A stretch of DNA of 64,000 nt. It comes from VXMT01 sp965204835 (lineage in GTDB: Bacteria; Chloroflexota; Dehalococcoidia; UBA2979). A program made the translations under genes and the position numbers. The DNA lies in NCBI GenBank assembly GCA_965204835.1, contig OZ242017.1, forward strand, positions 1,054,001 to 1,118,000, given 5' to 3'. Below are positions 25,605-34,279 of this stretch, piece by piece (position 1 is the first letter of the stretch; each line of letters starts with the position of its first letter). The notes under the pieces were generated by a model. That model did no database searches and was not told the origin of the DNA. It was given only the letters and a program-made list of their open reading frames with translations.

Positions 25605-26936
25605 CTACCCCTCGTCTGCGTACGGCGCGACGCCGGGGGCGTAGCCGAAGCCAATCTGCTCGACCTCCTCGAGGGCGCGGTACTGCTCCTCGCTGTAGCC
25701 CATCACCTCGCGGTAGACGTACTCGTTGTGCTCGCCGAGCAGCGGCGGGCCGGTGCGGATGTGGTTCGGGGTGTTCGCCATGCGCAGGTTCAGGCCGGGG
25801 TAGAGGTGCGTGCCGGTCGAGGCGTTCCCCGACTCCTCGAAGAACCCCCGCTCGGCGAGCTGCGGGCAGGCGTACGCCGCCGCCTCGTTCTGCACGGGCC
25901 CCGCGATCACGCCGGCCGCCTGCAGCCCGAAGAACAGCGCGCGCTGGTCGAACCTGCGCGTGTGCTCGCCGAGGGCGCGGTCGAGCGCCTCCTGGTCCCG
26001 GTAGCGCCCTGCCGCAGTCATCCACTCCTCGTTGGCCAGCAGGTCGTCGGCGCCGAGGAACTCGCAGATCGCCAGCCACGCCTCGTCCGAGTCGCAGTCG
26101 ATGGCGATGTAGTCGCCCTCGCCGCGGCACGGGTAGTAGTTGTGCGGGGCGTGCGAGCGGTGACGGTTGCCCTGCGGCTCCGTGTTGCGCCCGTTGGCGG
26201 TGTAGTCCAGCAGGAACTCGCCGATGATAGGGAGGAACGCCTCGGCCAGCGGCTGCTCCAGGAGTTGGCCGCGTCCCGTCTTGCGCACGTGGCGCAGCGC
26301 CATGGAGACGGCGAACGCGCCCTGGATGCCGGAGATCGCGTCGCTCGTCACCACGTCGCCGGCGGCCTCGATGATGTCGTCGGGGTAGGAGCGGATATGG
26401 GTGTGGCCGATCACGGCCTCCATGTGCAGGCCGAAGCCGCGGTAGTTCTTGTAGTCACCGTTGAGGCCGAAGCCCGGCATGCGCAGCATGATCAGCTTCG
26501 GGTTGCGCTTGCTCAGCACGTCGTAGGTGATGCCGGCCTTCTCGATGGTCTCCGGCACGTTGTTCTCCACCACGACGTCGCAGTGCTCGATGAGGTCGAG
26601 GAAGGCCTCGCGGCCCTCGGGCGTGGTGATGTCGGCGGTCATGCTCAGCTTGTTGCGGCCGTGCGAGTTGAACGAGGCGCCGCGGTTCCACGGGTCGGGC
26701 GCGGCGATGAAGTCGGGGTAACCGGCGAGCGTCACGCCCTGCGCGGCCATCGCCCTGATCTCGTCCGGCGACGGCGGGCGCCGCTCCGCGCCGCGCGTGG
26801 CGGGCTGGATGCGGGTGCGAGGCTCCACGCGGATCACCTCGGCGCCCCACTCGGCGAGGAGCTGCGTCACGTGCGGCCCCGCCCACACCACGGTGATGTC
26901 GGCGACGCGCACGCCCTCCAGCGGTAGATTGGCCAC
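25605..26936 (-). CDS. CaiB/BaiF CoA-transferase, catalytic (Asp) subunit of a pair
   Basis: A 443-aa type III CoA-transferase. It keeps the catalytic Asp (VVTSDAISG, 22 residues before GRG). It has the insertion shared with other paired catalytic subunits (PWNRGASFNSHGRNKLSM) and the unusual VENNVPETIEKAG where single enzymes have N-RPG. It lies 21 bp downstream of the Asp-less gene at 26958-28172 on the same strand, with GGGAGGA before its GTG start. It probably forms a heteromeric enzyme with that partner. Substrate unknown. Confidence 0.9.
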   Translation of the reverse strand: MANLPLEGVRVADITVVWAGPHVTQLLAEWGAEVIRVEPRTRIQPATRGAERRPPSPDEIRAMAAQGVTLAGYPDFIAAPDPWNRGASFNSHGRNKLSMTADITTPEGREAFLDLIEHCDVVVENNVPETIEKAGITYDVLSKRNPKLIMLRMPGFGLNGDYKNYRGFGLHMEAVIGHTHIRSYPDDIIEAAGDVVTSDAISGIQGAFAVSMALRHVRKTGRGQLLEQPLAEAFLPIIGEFLLDYTANGRNTEPQGNRHRSHAPHNYYPCRGEGDYIAIDCDSDEAWLAICEFLGADDLLANEEWMTAAGRYRDQEALDRALGEHTRRFDQRALFFGLQAAGVIAGPVQNEAAAYACPQLAERGFFEESGNASTGTHLYPGLNLRMANTPNHIRTGPPLLGEHNEYVYREVMGYSEEQYRALEEVEQIGFGYAPGVAPYADEG

Positions 26937-26957
26937 GACTCGCGTCCTCCCGCCTGC

Positions 26958-28172
26958 CTAGATCGCGCCGACGCCGCGCAGCACGCCGAGGTCTTCCTTC
27001 GCAACGCCCAACAGCTCGGTCAGCACCTCGGCCGTGTGCTCGCCGAGGAGCGGCGCGCGGCGTGGGTGCTGGCGAGGCGTCTCGCCCATCACGAGCGGTC
27101 GGCCGGGGTACTCGAAGGAGCCGGCGACGGGGTGCTCGATCTCCTCGAACACCCCGCGGCCGCGGAACACCGGGTCATTGACCAGGTCCTCGGGCGTGTT
27201 GATCACGCCGGACAGCATCCCGTAGCCCTGCGCCTCGATCAGCGCCTCGCGCTTGGTGCGCGACATCGACCACGCGAGGTACGCCGTCGAGACCTCCTCG
27301 ACGAACGCGGGTTCAAGGGTCAGCGGCGGCTGCATCAGCCGCTCGTCGCCGGAGAGGTGGCCGAGGCCGATCATCTCGACGAACTGGTGGATCTTCGGAC
27401 CGATGGCCGTGATGTTGACGTAACCATCGAGGCACGGCTGCGCGCCGCCGCCGAGCACCATGCCCGCCACGCCCCCGCGGCGGCTGCTCGGCGTGCCCTG
27501 GTACGCGTACGTGGTGAGCGACGTGGTGCGGCGGTCGCGCGAGCCCATCTGCGTCTCGTAGATGGAGACGTCGATGTGGTCGCCCTCGCCGCCTGCCTCG
27601 ACGCGCAGCAGCGTCATGGCCACGGACCACGCGCCGACGAGCCCGGCCTGCAGGTAGCCGAGGCTGCCGCCGAGCTTGAGCGGCTCGCGCTCGGGCGAGC
27701 CGGTCCCGTTGACGGGACCGCCCATGCCCTGCAGCACGATGTCCGAGGCGCGGAAGCCCATCTCAACGTACGGCCCGTTCTGTCCCCACGGGGTGATCGA
27801 GCAGTAGATGAGCTCCGGCCGGTTCGCGGCGACCTGCTCGTAGCCGATCCCGAGCTCCTCGGCGTCGCCGGGGTCGAGGTCCTCGACGACCACGTCGGCC
27901 CGCTCGATGAGGCCGAGCAGGAGCTCGAGGCCGTCCTCGGTCTCCGGGTCGATGGTGACGGAGCGCTTGTTGGTGTTGAGGTGCAGGAACAGCAGGCCGC
28001 GGTCGGGGTGCGGGATGTCGCCGGCGAAGGGCGGGACGTTGCGGGTGGGGTCGCCGCCGGGCGGTTCGACCTTGATCACCTCGGCGCCGAAGTCGGCAAG
28101 CAGCTTGGTGCAGTGCGGCCCGGCCACGCCGGTGGTCAGGTCGACTACGCGAATACCTTCGAGCGCCTGCAC
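26958..28172 (-). CDS. CaiB/BaiF CoA-transferase homologue lacking catalytic Asp
   Basis: This 404-aa protein is clearly CaiB/BaiF (TTGVAGPHCTKLLADFGAEVIKVE, GGDPTRNVPPF, CSITPWGQNGPY). The catalytic Asp position, 22 residues before GEG, is Tyr (GSLGYLQAG), so it is unlikely to form the aspartyl-CoA intermediate itself. It precedes the Asp-bearing gene, the same order as at 39665-42184 and within the fused protein at 64-2589. A TATGAT -10 element lies 38 bp upstream at 28210-28215 (minus strand). Confidence 0.9.
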   Translation of the reverse strand: MQALEGIRVVDLTTGVAGPHCTKLLADFGAEVIKVEPPGGDPTRNVPPFAGDIPHPDRGLLFLHLNTNKRSVTIDPETEDGLELLLGLIERADVVVEDLDPGDAEELGIGYEQVAANRPELIYCSITPWGQNGPYVEMGFRASDIVLQGMGGPVNGTGSPEREPLKLGGSLGYLQAGLVGAWSVAMTLLRVEAGGEGDHIDVSIYETQMGSRDRRTTSLTTYAYQGTPSSRRGGVAGMVLGGGAQPCLDGYVNITAIGPKIHQFVEMIGLGHLSGDERLMQPPLTLEPAFVEEVSTAYLAWSMSRTKREALIEAQGYGMLSGVINTPEDLVNDPVFRGRGVFEEIEHPVAGSFEYPGRPLVMGETPRQHPRRAPLLGEHTAEVLTELLGVAKEDLGVLRGVGAI

Positions 28173-28209
28173 CGCTCCTCCTCAGACCCCTTGTGCGATG
28201 TGGACGCGA

Positions 28210-28215
28210 ATCATA
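28210..28215 (-). promoter_or_regulatory. -10 element of the CaiB pair
   Basis: TATGAT on the minus strand, 38 bases before the start codon at 28172, matches five of six consensus bases. No convincing -35 box is seen. Confidence 0.4.
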
Positions 28216-28296
28216 GCAGCCACTCCCGTGTGTGCTGCCGGGCGCGAGGCGCGGCTATCGTCATGGGCGCAGGCGCGGGTGGCGTGACGCAGGGTG

Positions 28297-29031
28297 CTAC
28301 GCGCGCTCGCCGATCTCGAAGCGCGTCAGGAACCACGTCCCCACCACCAGCGAGGCCGCGACGACCACCACCGAGGCGATCGCGGCCTCGGAGCCGTCGA
28401 GGCTTCCCTCGACGACCGGCGTCGTGGTGAGGGCGTCTGCGACACCCTCGACGTACTCGCGGACGCTGACCCAGCGGGTGCCGCTGAAGAGGTTGGTGAT
28501 GAACGCCTCCCAGACGAAGACGTAGACCAGGCCGATGATGAGGGCGCGGCTGGTGACGGTGCTGAGTCCCACGAAGAGCGCGCTGTAGACGGTCGCGCCC
28601 ACGGCGGTCGCGACGGTCGCCGCCCACCACAACGACTCGCTGTCGAAGCCGTGGAGCAGGATAAGCGCCGTGACGAGCGAGGCGGGCACGGTGAGCAGGA
28701 TCGTCGCGCCCGAGGCGACGACGACCTTCGCCAGGATCACGCGCCAGCGCGCGATCGGGTGTGCCAGCAGGTACACGACCGTGCCGTCCTCCACCTCCGA
28801 CCCCAGCGCCGACGTGCCGAAGACGAGCGCGCCGATGGGGAGCAGCAGCAGGAACACGAAGCTGCCGATGGTGTCGGCGGCCGTCTGGTAGGACGGCGCG
28901 TCGCCCGCGTCACCGGCGAAGCGGATCAGCAGCGCGATGCCGACCGGGATCAGCGCCAGCAGCCCGATCAGGATCGCCCGCCGCCGTCCCAGCAGCTGGT
29001 GCGCGGTCAGCGAGAGCAGTGTCAGCGTCAT
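28297..29031 (-). CDS. ABC-2 type transporter permease
   Basis: A 244-aa membrane protein of the ABC-2 permease family, with about six transmembrane helices. It has GRRRAILIGLLALIPVGIALL at the N-terminus and SEVEDGTVVYLLAHPIARWRVILAK, a typical cytoplasmic signature of this family. The start ATG overlaps the stop of the ATPase at 29028-29951 as ATGA. Last gene of a four-gene operon; with its ATPase it probably exports a lipid, drug or polymer. Confidence 0.88.
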   Translation of the reverse strand: MTLTLLSLTAHQLLGRRRAILIGLLALIPVGIALLIRFAGDAGDAPSYQTAADTIGSFVFLLLLPIGALVFGTSALGSEVEDGTVVYLLAHPIARWRVILAKVVVASGATILLTVPASLVTALILLHGFDSESLWWAATVATAVGATVYSALFVGLSTVTSRALIIGLVYVFVWEAFITNLFSGTRWVSVREYVEGVADALTTTPVVEGSLDGSEAAIASVVVVAASLVVGTWFLTRFEIGERA

Positions 29032-29951
29032 GACCCCACCAGGTACGAGAACACGCTCTCGAGCGACTCGTCGGCCGGCCGGAGCTGCTGCAGGGTTACG
29101 CCGGAGTCGCGCACCGCGCCCGCGACGGCGGCGGTGAACGCGCCGAAGTCCGTCGTGCGCACGTCGAGGCGGCTGTCGGTGAGCTCGACGGCGGAGACGT
29201 GTGGCAGGCCGACGAGCGCGGCGGCCAGCGCGCGGTTGTCGCTGGTGCGCAGCTCGAAGGTGTGCGGGCGGTCCGTCATGAGGCGCCGGATCTGGCGGAA
29301 GTCGCCCGACGCCGCAAGCCGCCCGTTGACGATCACGAGCACGTTTTCCGCAAGCCGCTCGACCTCCTCGAGGATGTGCGAGGAGAAGAGGATGGTGCAG
29401 CCCTCGGCGGCCATGCGGCGCAGCATGTCCATGAGCTGGAGGCGCTGGCGGGGGTCGGTGCCGTTGAAGGGTTCGTCCAGGACGAGGACCTCGGGGTCGT
29501 GGACCAGCGCCGCCGCGATCTTGGCGCGCTGGCGCATGCCCTTCGAGTAGCCGCTCATGGGCCGGTCCTGCGCGTCCTCCAGCTCGACGCGTGCGATGGC
29601 GCGGCGGGCGGCGTCGTGGGGGTCCGGCAGGCCGTGCAGCCGCGCGCTGGCGATCGCGAAGTCGCGCGCGCCGAGGAACGGGTAGACGGACTCGCGCTCC
29701 GGCACCAGCCCGACGCGGCGGAACATGTCCGGGTTGCGCCACGAGGCCTGCCCCAGCACGGAGATGGCGCCGACCGAGGGCCGCAGGAACCCGGAGATCA
29801 TGTGCAGCATCGTGCTCTTGCCCGCGCCGTTGGGCCCCAGCAGGCCCGTGATGCCGGGCTCGAGCGTGAACGAGATGTCGTTCACGGCCACGACGTCGCC
29901 GTACCAGCGGGAGACGTTCTGGACCTCGACCTTCGCCGCCTCGGTGGCCAT
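29028..29951 (-). CDS. ABC transporter ATP-binding protein
   Basis: A 307-aa ABC ATPase. It has Walker A GPNGAGKST, signature YSKGMRQRAKIAAALVHDP (an SKGMRQR form of LSGGQ), Walker B VLVLDEPFNGTD and the H-loop SSHILEE. The C-terminal regulatory domain is typical of ABC-2 exporters. Its start overlaps the stop of the upstream permease by 1 bp (TGATG). Confidence 0.93.
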   Translation of the reverse strand: MATEAAKVEVQNVSRWYGDVVAVNDISFTLEPGITGLLGPNGAGKSTMLHMISGFLRPSVGAISVLGQASWRNPDMFRRVGLVPERESVYPFLGARDFAIASARLHGLPDPHDAARRAIARVELEDAQDRPMSGYSKGMRQRAKIAAALVHDPEVLVLDEPFNGTDPRQRLQLMDMLRRMAAEGCTILFSSHILEEVERLAENVLVIVNGRLAASGDFRQIRRLMTDRPHTFELRTSDNRALAAALVGLPHVSAVELTDSRLDVRTTDFGAFTAAVAGAVRDSGVTLQQLRPADESLESVFSYLVGS

Positions 29952-30886
29952 CAGACGGACCCCCGGAAGCGCCGGACGACGAGCGCCGAGGCGACCAACC
30001 CGAGGGCGAGCGTGGCGAGGGGCCAGACGTACCCGGGGAAGTCCGCCCAGGCGATCTGCTCCGCGGGCTCGCCGCTCCTCGACGCCGTACGCACGTCGGG
30101 GATGGCGTCGAAGATGTAGCGCGTGGATCCGTCCACGATGTGCAGGGGGCTGAGGAAGAGCGCCCAGCGCATCTGCTCATTGTCGATCTCCGAGACCACC
30201 ACGCCCACCACGGTGAACGAGACGAGGAAGATCGCGATCACGCTGATCATCGCGAACGCACGCCGCTCGGCGTACGACGCGACCAGGATGCCGAGCGAGC
30301 CGAACGCGACGCACAGCAGCGCGCCGCTCACCAGGATCCTCGGCAGGTCGTCGGCGTTGTCGCGCACCCAGTCCATGCCGTCGCTCGCGCCGAGGGCGTT
30401 CCCGGCGAACATCAACAGCTGCGGCAGCACCGTGAGCGCGAGCAGGCCGCTGGACAGCGCCGCGATCTTCGCCAGCGCGTAGTCGTCGCGCTCGATGGGG
30501 CGTGAGAAGTAGAGCGACAGCGTGTTCGTCCGCCGGTCGTTGCCGACGAGGTCCGAGGCGATCGCGGCGACGAACAGCACGAGGATGAACTGGATCAGCC
30601 CGTAGTAGTCGTGCGGCGTGACGAACTCGAAGTCATCGACCGGCAGCACGGCGCCGAGGATGAGCTGGGTGATCGCGAGCGAGTGCGCGAACAGCACGAG
30701 CACGAGCGCCATGACCTTCGGCAGCGCGCCGCGCCCGATCCCGAAGGCGTTGCGCACGCTGAGCACGTAGAGCGACCAGAGCGCATACCTGCGCCCGCGT
30801 CGCGGGCCGTCGTAGCCCTGGTACCCGAGGTCGTAGATCGTCCCCCCGGGCGCGGCGACGTCGGGCGCGGGCTCAGCCTGCGCCAT
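29951..30886 (-). CDS. ABC transporter permease
   Basis: A 311-aa ABC-2 family permease starting GGTIYDLGYQGYDGPRRGRRYA, a conserved cytoplasmic N-terminus of this permease type. It has about six transmembrane segments and the SLYFSRPIERDDYALAKI motif in a cytoplasmic loop. It overlaps the upstream ATPase by 14 bp and the downstream ATPase by 1 bp, so stoichiometric expression is expected. Substrate unknown. Confidence 0.88.
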   Translation of the reverse strand: MAQAEPAPDVAAPGGTIYDLGYQGYDGPRRGRRYALWSLYVLSVRNAFGIGRGALPKVMALVLVLFAHSLAITQLILGAVLPVDDFEFVTPHDYYGLIQFILVLFVAAIASDLVGNDRRTNTLSLYFSRPIERDDYALAKIAALSSGLLALTVLPQLLMFAGNALGASDGMDWVRDNADDLPRILVSGALLCVAFGSLGILVASYAERRAFAMISVIAIFLVSFTVVGVVVSEIDNEQMRWALFLSPLHIVDGSTRYIFDAIPDVRTASRSGEPAEQIAWADFPGYVWPLATLALGLVASALVVRRFRGSV

Positions 30887-31808
30887 TCGAGGCCTCCGCG
30901 GGCTCCGCGCCCTGCTGGAAGAGCTCCTCCAGCGACCGGCGCCTGCGCTCCAGCCGCACGAGCGGCAGGTTGAGCGTCACGACGGCGTCGAGGATGGCGT
31001 CATGCACCCCATCCGTACCGCCGCCGGCGATCTCGAGCTCGCGGCCCAGCACCTGCACCTCGAGGCCGCGCTCGGTGAGCATCGCAGCCAGGCGGTCGGC
31101 GTCCCACTCGACCTCGACGGCGAGTACGGCCGTCTCGTCGGTGAGCTCAGCGATGCGGCCGGTGCGCATCAGCTTGCCGTCGTCGATCACGATCAGCCCG
31201 TCGCAGACGCGCTCGATCTCGCTCAGCAGGTGCGAGGACATGACGATCGAGATCCCGAACTCGTGCCCGGTGCGCTCAACGAGGTCCAGCATCTCGTCGC
31301 GGCCCTGCGGGTCCAGGCCGTTGGTCGGCTCGTCCAGGAACAGCAGTTGTGGGTCGTGGGCGAGCGCCTGCGCGAGCTTCACGCGCTGCTTCATGCCGGT
31401 GGAGTAGCCGCCCATGTGGCGGTAGCGCTCCTCGAACAGCCCGACGTGGCGGAGCACCTCGGAGGCGCGCTCGCGCGCGGGGGAGGGCGGGATGCCGCTC
31501 ATGCGGGCCATGTGGATGACGAAGTTCGTCGCCGACTGGTCCGGCGGCAGGCAGTCGTGCTCCGGCATGTAGCCGACGACCTCGCGCACCCGCAGCCCCT
31601 CGCGCGCGGCGTTCAGGCCGAGCACGTCGGCGGTGCCGGAGGTGGCGTCGACGAGACCGAGCAGGATCTTGATCAGCGTGCTCTTGCCGGCGCCGTTGGG
31701 GCCGACGAGGCCGATGATGCCGGGCTCCACGTCGAGCGTGAGCCCGTCGAGCGCGGTGACGCTGGAGTAGCGCTTGGTCAGTCCGGCGGTCTCGATCAAG
31801 GAAGGCAC
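30873..31808 (-). CDS. ABC transporter ATP-binding protein
   Basis: A 311-aa ABC ATPase: GPNGAGKST Walker A, YSTGMKQRVKLAQALAHDP signature, LLFLDEPTNGLDP Walker B, SSHLLSE H-loop. First gene of the four-gene exporter operon running down to 28297. A GTG start at 31808 with GGGAG upstream is chosen; the longer upstream frame contains no conserved sequence. A TACAGT -10-like box lies at 31828-31833 (minus strand). Confidence 0.92.
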   Translation of the reverse strand: MPSLIETAGLTKRYSSVTALDGLTLDVEPGIIGLVGPNGAGKSTLIKILLGLVDATSGTADVLGLNAAREGLRVREVVGYMPEHDCLPPDQSATNFVIHMARMSGIPPSPARERASEVLRHVGLFEERYRHMGGYSTGMKQRVKLAQALAHDPQLLFLDEPTNGLDPQGRDEMLDLVERTGHEFGISIVMSSHLLSEIERVCDGLIVIDDGKLMRTGRIAELTDETAVLAVEVEWDADRLAAMLTERGLEVQVLGRELEIAGGGTDGVHDAILDAVVTLNLPLVRLERRRRSLEELFQQGAEPAEASNGAG

Positions 31809-32097
31809 GGCGTCTCCCGGTCGGCCCACTGTAGCCCACGCCGCCAGCAGACGCCCGCGGCAAGGGCGGGATGAGCGACCCACCCCGGTGATGTTGCGCG
31901 CGTGCTCGCGAGTCGCGCCGTCGGCGGCTCGCGGGACATTGCCGTGAGGCGCACCGTGGGGTCGTGCAGATGTTGCCGTGAGCAGCGAGGCTGTGGAATT
32001 GCGTTCGTAATATTGGATTGTACCTGTTGTCACCAACGGGCGGCTGTGGGAGAGTGGCGCGCTATGTGGCGGTCTTGGCCGCTGCATTGGGATGGTT

Positions 32098-32112
32098 GCC
32101 GCAGGGGGCGGC
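32098..32112 (+). promoter_or_regulatory. Leader hairpin before binding protein copy 1
   Basis: GCCGC pairs with GCGGC around 5 nt, just before the ribosome site. Equivalent hairpins lie before copies 2 (34248-34260) and 3 (36424-36439), each preceded by a conserved GCATTGGGA box. In the 320-bp gap 31809-32129 I see no gene. Confidence 0.4.
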
Positions 32113-32129
32113 GCACGAAGAGAGGGTCC

Positions 32130-34043
32130 ATGAGTGAGCTAGACCGAGAGGGCCGTTGGTGGTCCGTTGAACTCAACCGCCGCACGCTGCTGCGAGGCAG
32201 CGTGATCGGTGGCGCCGGCCTCGCGGCTGCCGCGCTCATCGGTTGCGGTGGCGACGACGATGACGATGACACCACCACCGCCACGACCACGCAGACTTCG
32301 ACCACCAGTTCGGGGTCGACCGGCACGACCACGGCGACGGGCGCCACGCAGGCCAGCCAGACGCAGGCCTCCGGCGGCGACGAGGACGACGACAGCGCGG
32401 ACGCCGCCGAGGACACCGAGGACTACACCATCGGCAAGGAGGTTCGCGACGCGAACCTGCCGTACCCGTACCAGTTCCCGGAGCCGAACAAGAAGCCCGT
32501 ACCCGGCGGCCGCATGCAGGTGGCGGCGACCTACCGCGTGCAGAACTTCGACCCGACCACGTCGGCGGCCGGCGGGACGATCACGGTCCCGAACCACGTC
32601 TACAACCGCCTCATCGGGATGAAGGGCGGCCCGCACAAGGACCCGTTCTTCATCGAGCTCGAGCCTGAGCTGGCGACCTCGTGGGAGCGCACGCCGGACG
32701 GCCAGGTCTTCACCTTCAACATCCGTGACGACGTGAACTGGCAGAACCTCCCGCCGCTGAACGGCCGCAAGTTCGTCGCGGACGACGTGAAGTTCGCGTA
32801 CGACCGCTACGCCACCGAAGGCGTCCACCAGTCCTACTGGCGCAACATCGGCTCCACCGAGGCGCCGGACGACACCACGTTCAAGGCGACCATGGGCACG
32901 GTGACGGCGGACTTCATCCTGCCGCTGGCCAGCCGCTACCAGACGATCTTCCCGCGCGAGTCCGTGGACGCCGGGAACATCGACACCGTCGTGGTCGGCA
33001 CCGGCCCGATGATCCTCACCGAGGCTGTCGACGGCTCGCACATCTCCTTCGACAAGAACCCCGACTACTGGGAGCGCGATGTGCTCCTGGACGGGACCGA
33101 TGTGCGGCTGATGACGGACCAGACAGCGCGCGTGGCCGCGTTCCGCGTCGGTCAGCTGGACTACGCATACTCGATCGCGTCGACGCTGCCGGACCTCCGC
33201 AAGCTGCTGGAGACGAACCCGGACGTCCAGATCAACATCCAGCCCGTCGTCAACGGCGGCATCCCGTTCGGCATGAACCTCTCGCACCCGAAGTTCCAGG
33301 ACGAGCGGATCCGCCAGGCGATGACACTGGCCATGGACACCGCGTTCATGGAAGAGGTGGTCTACGACAACCTCGCCAAGACGCTGCCGCTGCACCCGTG
33401 GCCCTTCGTCCTGGACGAGGAGCCGCAGATCGGCGACCCGGCGCTCGGCCCGTGGTTCGGTCGCTACGACCAGGCGGAGGCGCAGAAGCTGCTCGCCGCA
33501 GCCGGCGCCGACGGCCTGAAGATCGACGGCATCTACTACCGCTACGCGGACTACTTCGCCGAACTCACCGAGATCACGACGGAGCAGTTCCGCCAGGTCG
33601 GCATCGATCTCAACTCGCGCTCGGTCGACTACACGGAGTTCAACTCCTCGTGGGTGCCCGCGAAGCTGGAAGAGGCGACGACGTCCGGCTGGCTGACGGT
33701 CGGCTTCGACGGCGACAACTACTTCTACAACTCGGTGCACTCGGAGTCGCCCGGCAACCGCTGGCGGCTCAGCGACCCGCAGGTCGACGCGTGGGCCGAG
33801 GCGCAGCAGACCGAGCTGGACCCGGATGCGCGCAAGGAAATCCACCGGACGATGTGGGACTACTTCCTCCAGAAGATGTTCTGGCCGCCGGTGCCTTCCG
33901 CCCTCGGACTCCAGATCTACCAGCCCTGGCTGCGGGGGATCCGCTTCGGCGGTGTCTTCGGCACCAACAGCTCGTACTACGACTGGGGCGACCAGGTGCA
34001 GGGCGCCTGGATCGACCCGGACGTGGAGGGGCGCTCAGCTTAG
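32130..34043 (+). CDS. ABC transporter substrate-binding protein, family 5, tandem copy 1
   Basis: A 637-aa Tat-type lipoprotein. LNRRTLLRGS is the twin-arginine motif and AALIGC the lipobox, followed by a Thr/Ser/Asp-rich linker of about 70 residues. The family 5 binding domain includes LEPELATSWERTPDGQVFTF, LSHPKFQDERIRQAMTLAMD and WAEAQQTELDPDARKEIHR. It is the first of three tandem genes of identical length with strong similarity along the whole domain. No permease or ATPase gene lies nearby, so it must share a transporter encoded elsewhere or act alone in binding. Confidence 0.93.
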   Translation: MSELDREGRWWSVELNRRTLLRGSVIGGAGLAAAALIGCGGDDDDDDTTTATTTQTSTTSSGSTGTTTATGATQASQTQASGGDEDDDSADAAEDTEDYTIGKEVRDANLPYPYQFPEPNKKPVPGGRMQVAATYRVQNFDPTTSAAGGTITVPNHVYNRLIGMKGGPHKDPFFIELEPELATSWERTPDGQVFTFNIRDDVNWQNLPPLNGRKFVADDVKFAYDRYATEGVHQSYWRNIGSTEAPDDTTFKATMGTVTADFILPLASRYQTIFPRESVDAGNIDTVVVGTGPMILTEAVDGSHISFDKNPDYWERDVLLDGTDVRLMTDQTARVAAFRVGQLDYAYSIASTLPDLRKLLETNPDVQINIQPVVNGGIPFGMNLSHPKFQDERIRQAMTLAMDTAFMEEVVYDNLAKTLPLHPWPFVLDEEPQIGDPALGPWFGRYDQAEAQKLLAAAGADGLKIDGIYYRYADYFAELTEITTEQFRQVGIDLNSRSVDYTEFNSSWVPAKLEEATTSGWLTVGFDGDNYFYNSVHSESPGNRWRLSDPQVDAWAEAQQTELDPDARKEIHRTMWDYFLQKMFWPPVPSALGLQIYQPWLRGIRFGGVFGTNSSYYDWGDQVQGAWIDPDVEGRSA

Positions 34044-34062
34044 GCGCACCATCGGGCAACGC

Positions 34063-34108
34063 CTCCGCACCAGCGGAGACTTCGAGGGGCGGCCGCAAGG
34101 CCGCCCTT
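34063..34108 (+). terminator. Double hairpin 3' of binding protein copy 1
   Basis: Hairpin 1 is CTCCGC with GCGGAG (34063-34078). Hairpin 2 has a 10-bp stem at 34085-34108 (AGGGGCGGCC with GGCCGCCCTT, loop GCAA) and a short T-rich end. Near-identical copies follow the other two binding-protein genes. Confidence 0.65.
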
Positions 34109-34279
34109 CTGTTGTGCCCGTGCACCCCTCGCACGCGCCCCTGTATTGCATTCGTTATCAACAGCCGGGTGATGGTTGTCCGAAGCGGATCGTCGTGCCA
34201 GAGTGCGCTGCTATGCGGGCGGCAGAGGCCGTCGCATTGGGACCGATGCCGCAGAGCGGCGGGGCATGAGGAGACGCTC

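Noticed and set aside
28297..30180. Single 627-aa ABC protein on the minus strand
   Set aside because: The frame is out of phase with the ATPase at 29028-29951; only its end from 29031 codes for the permease.
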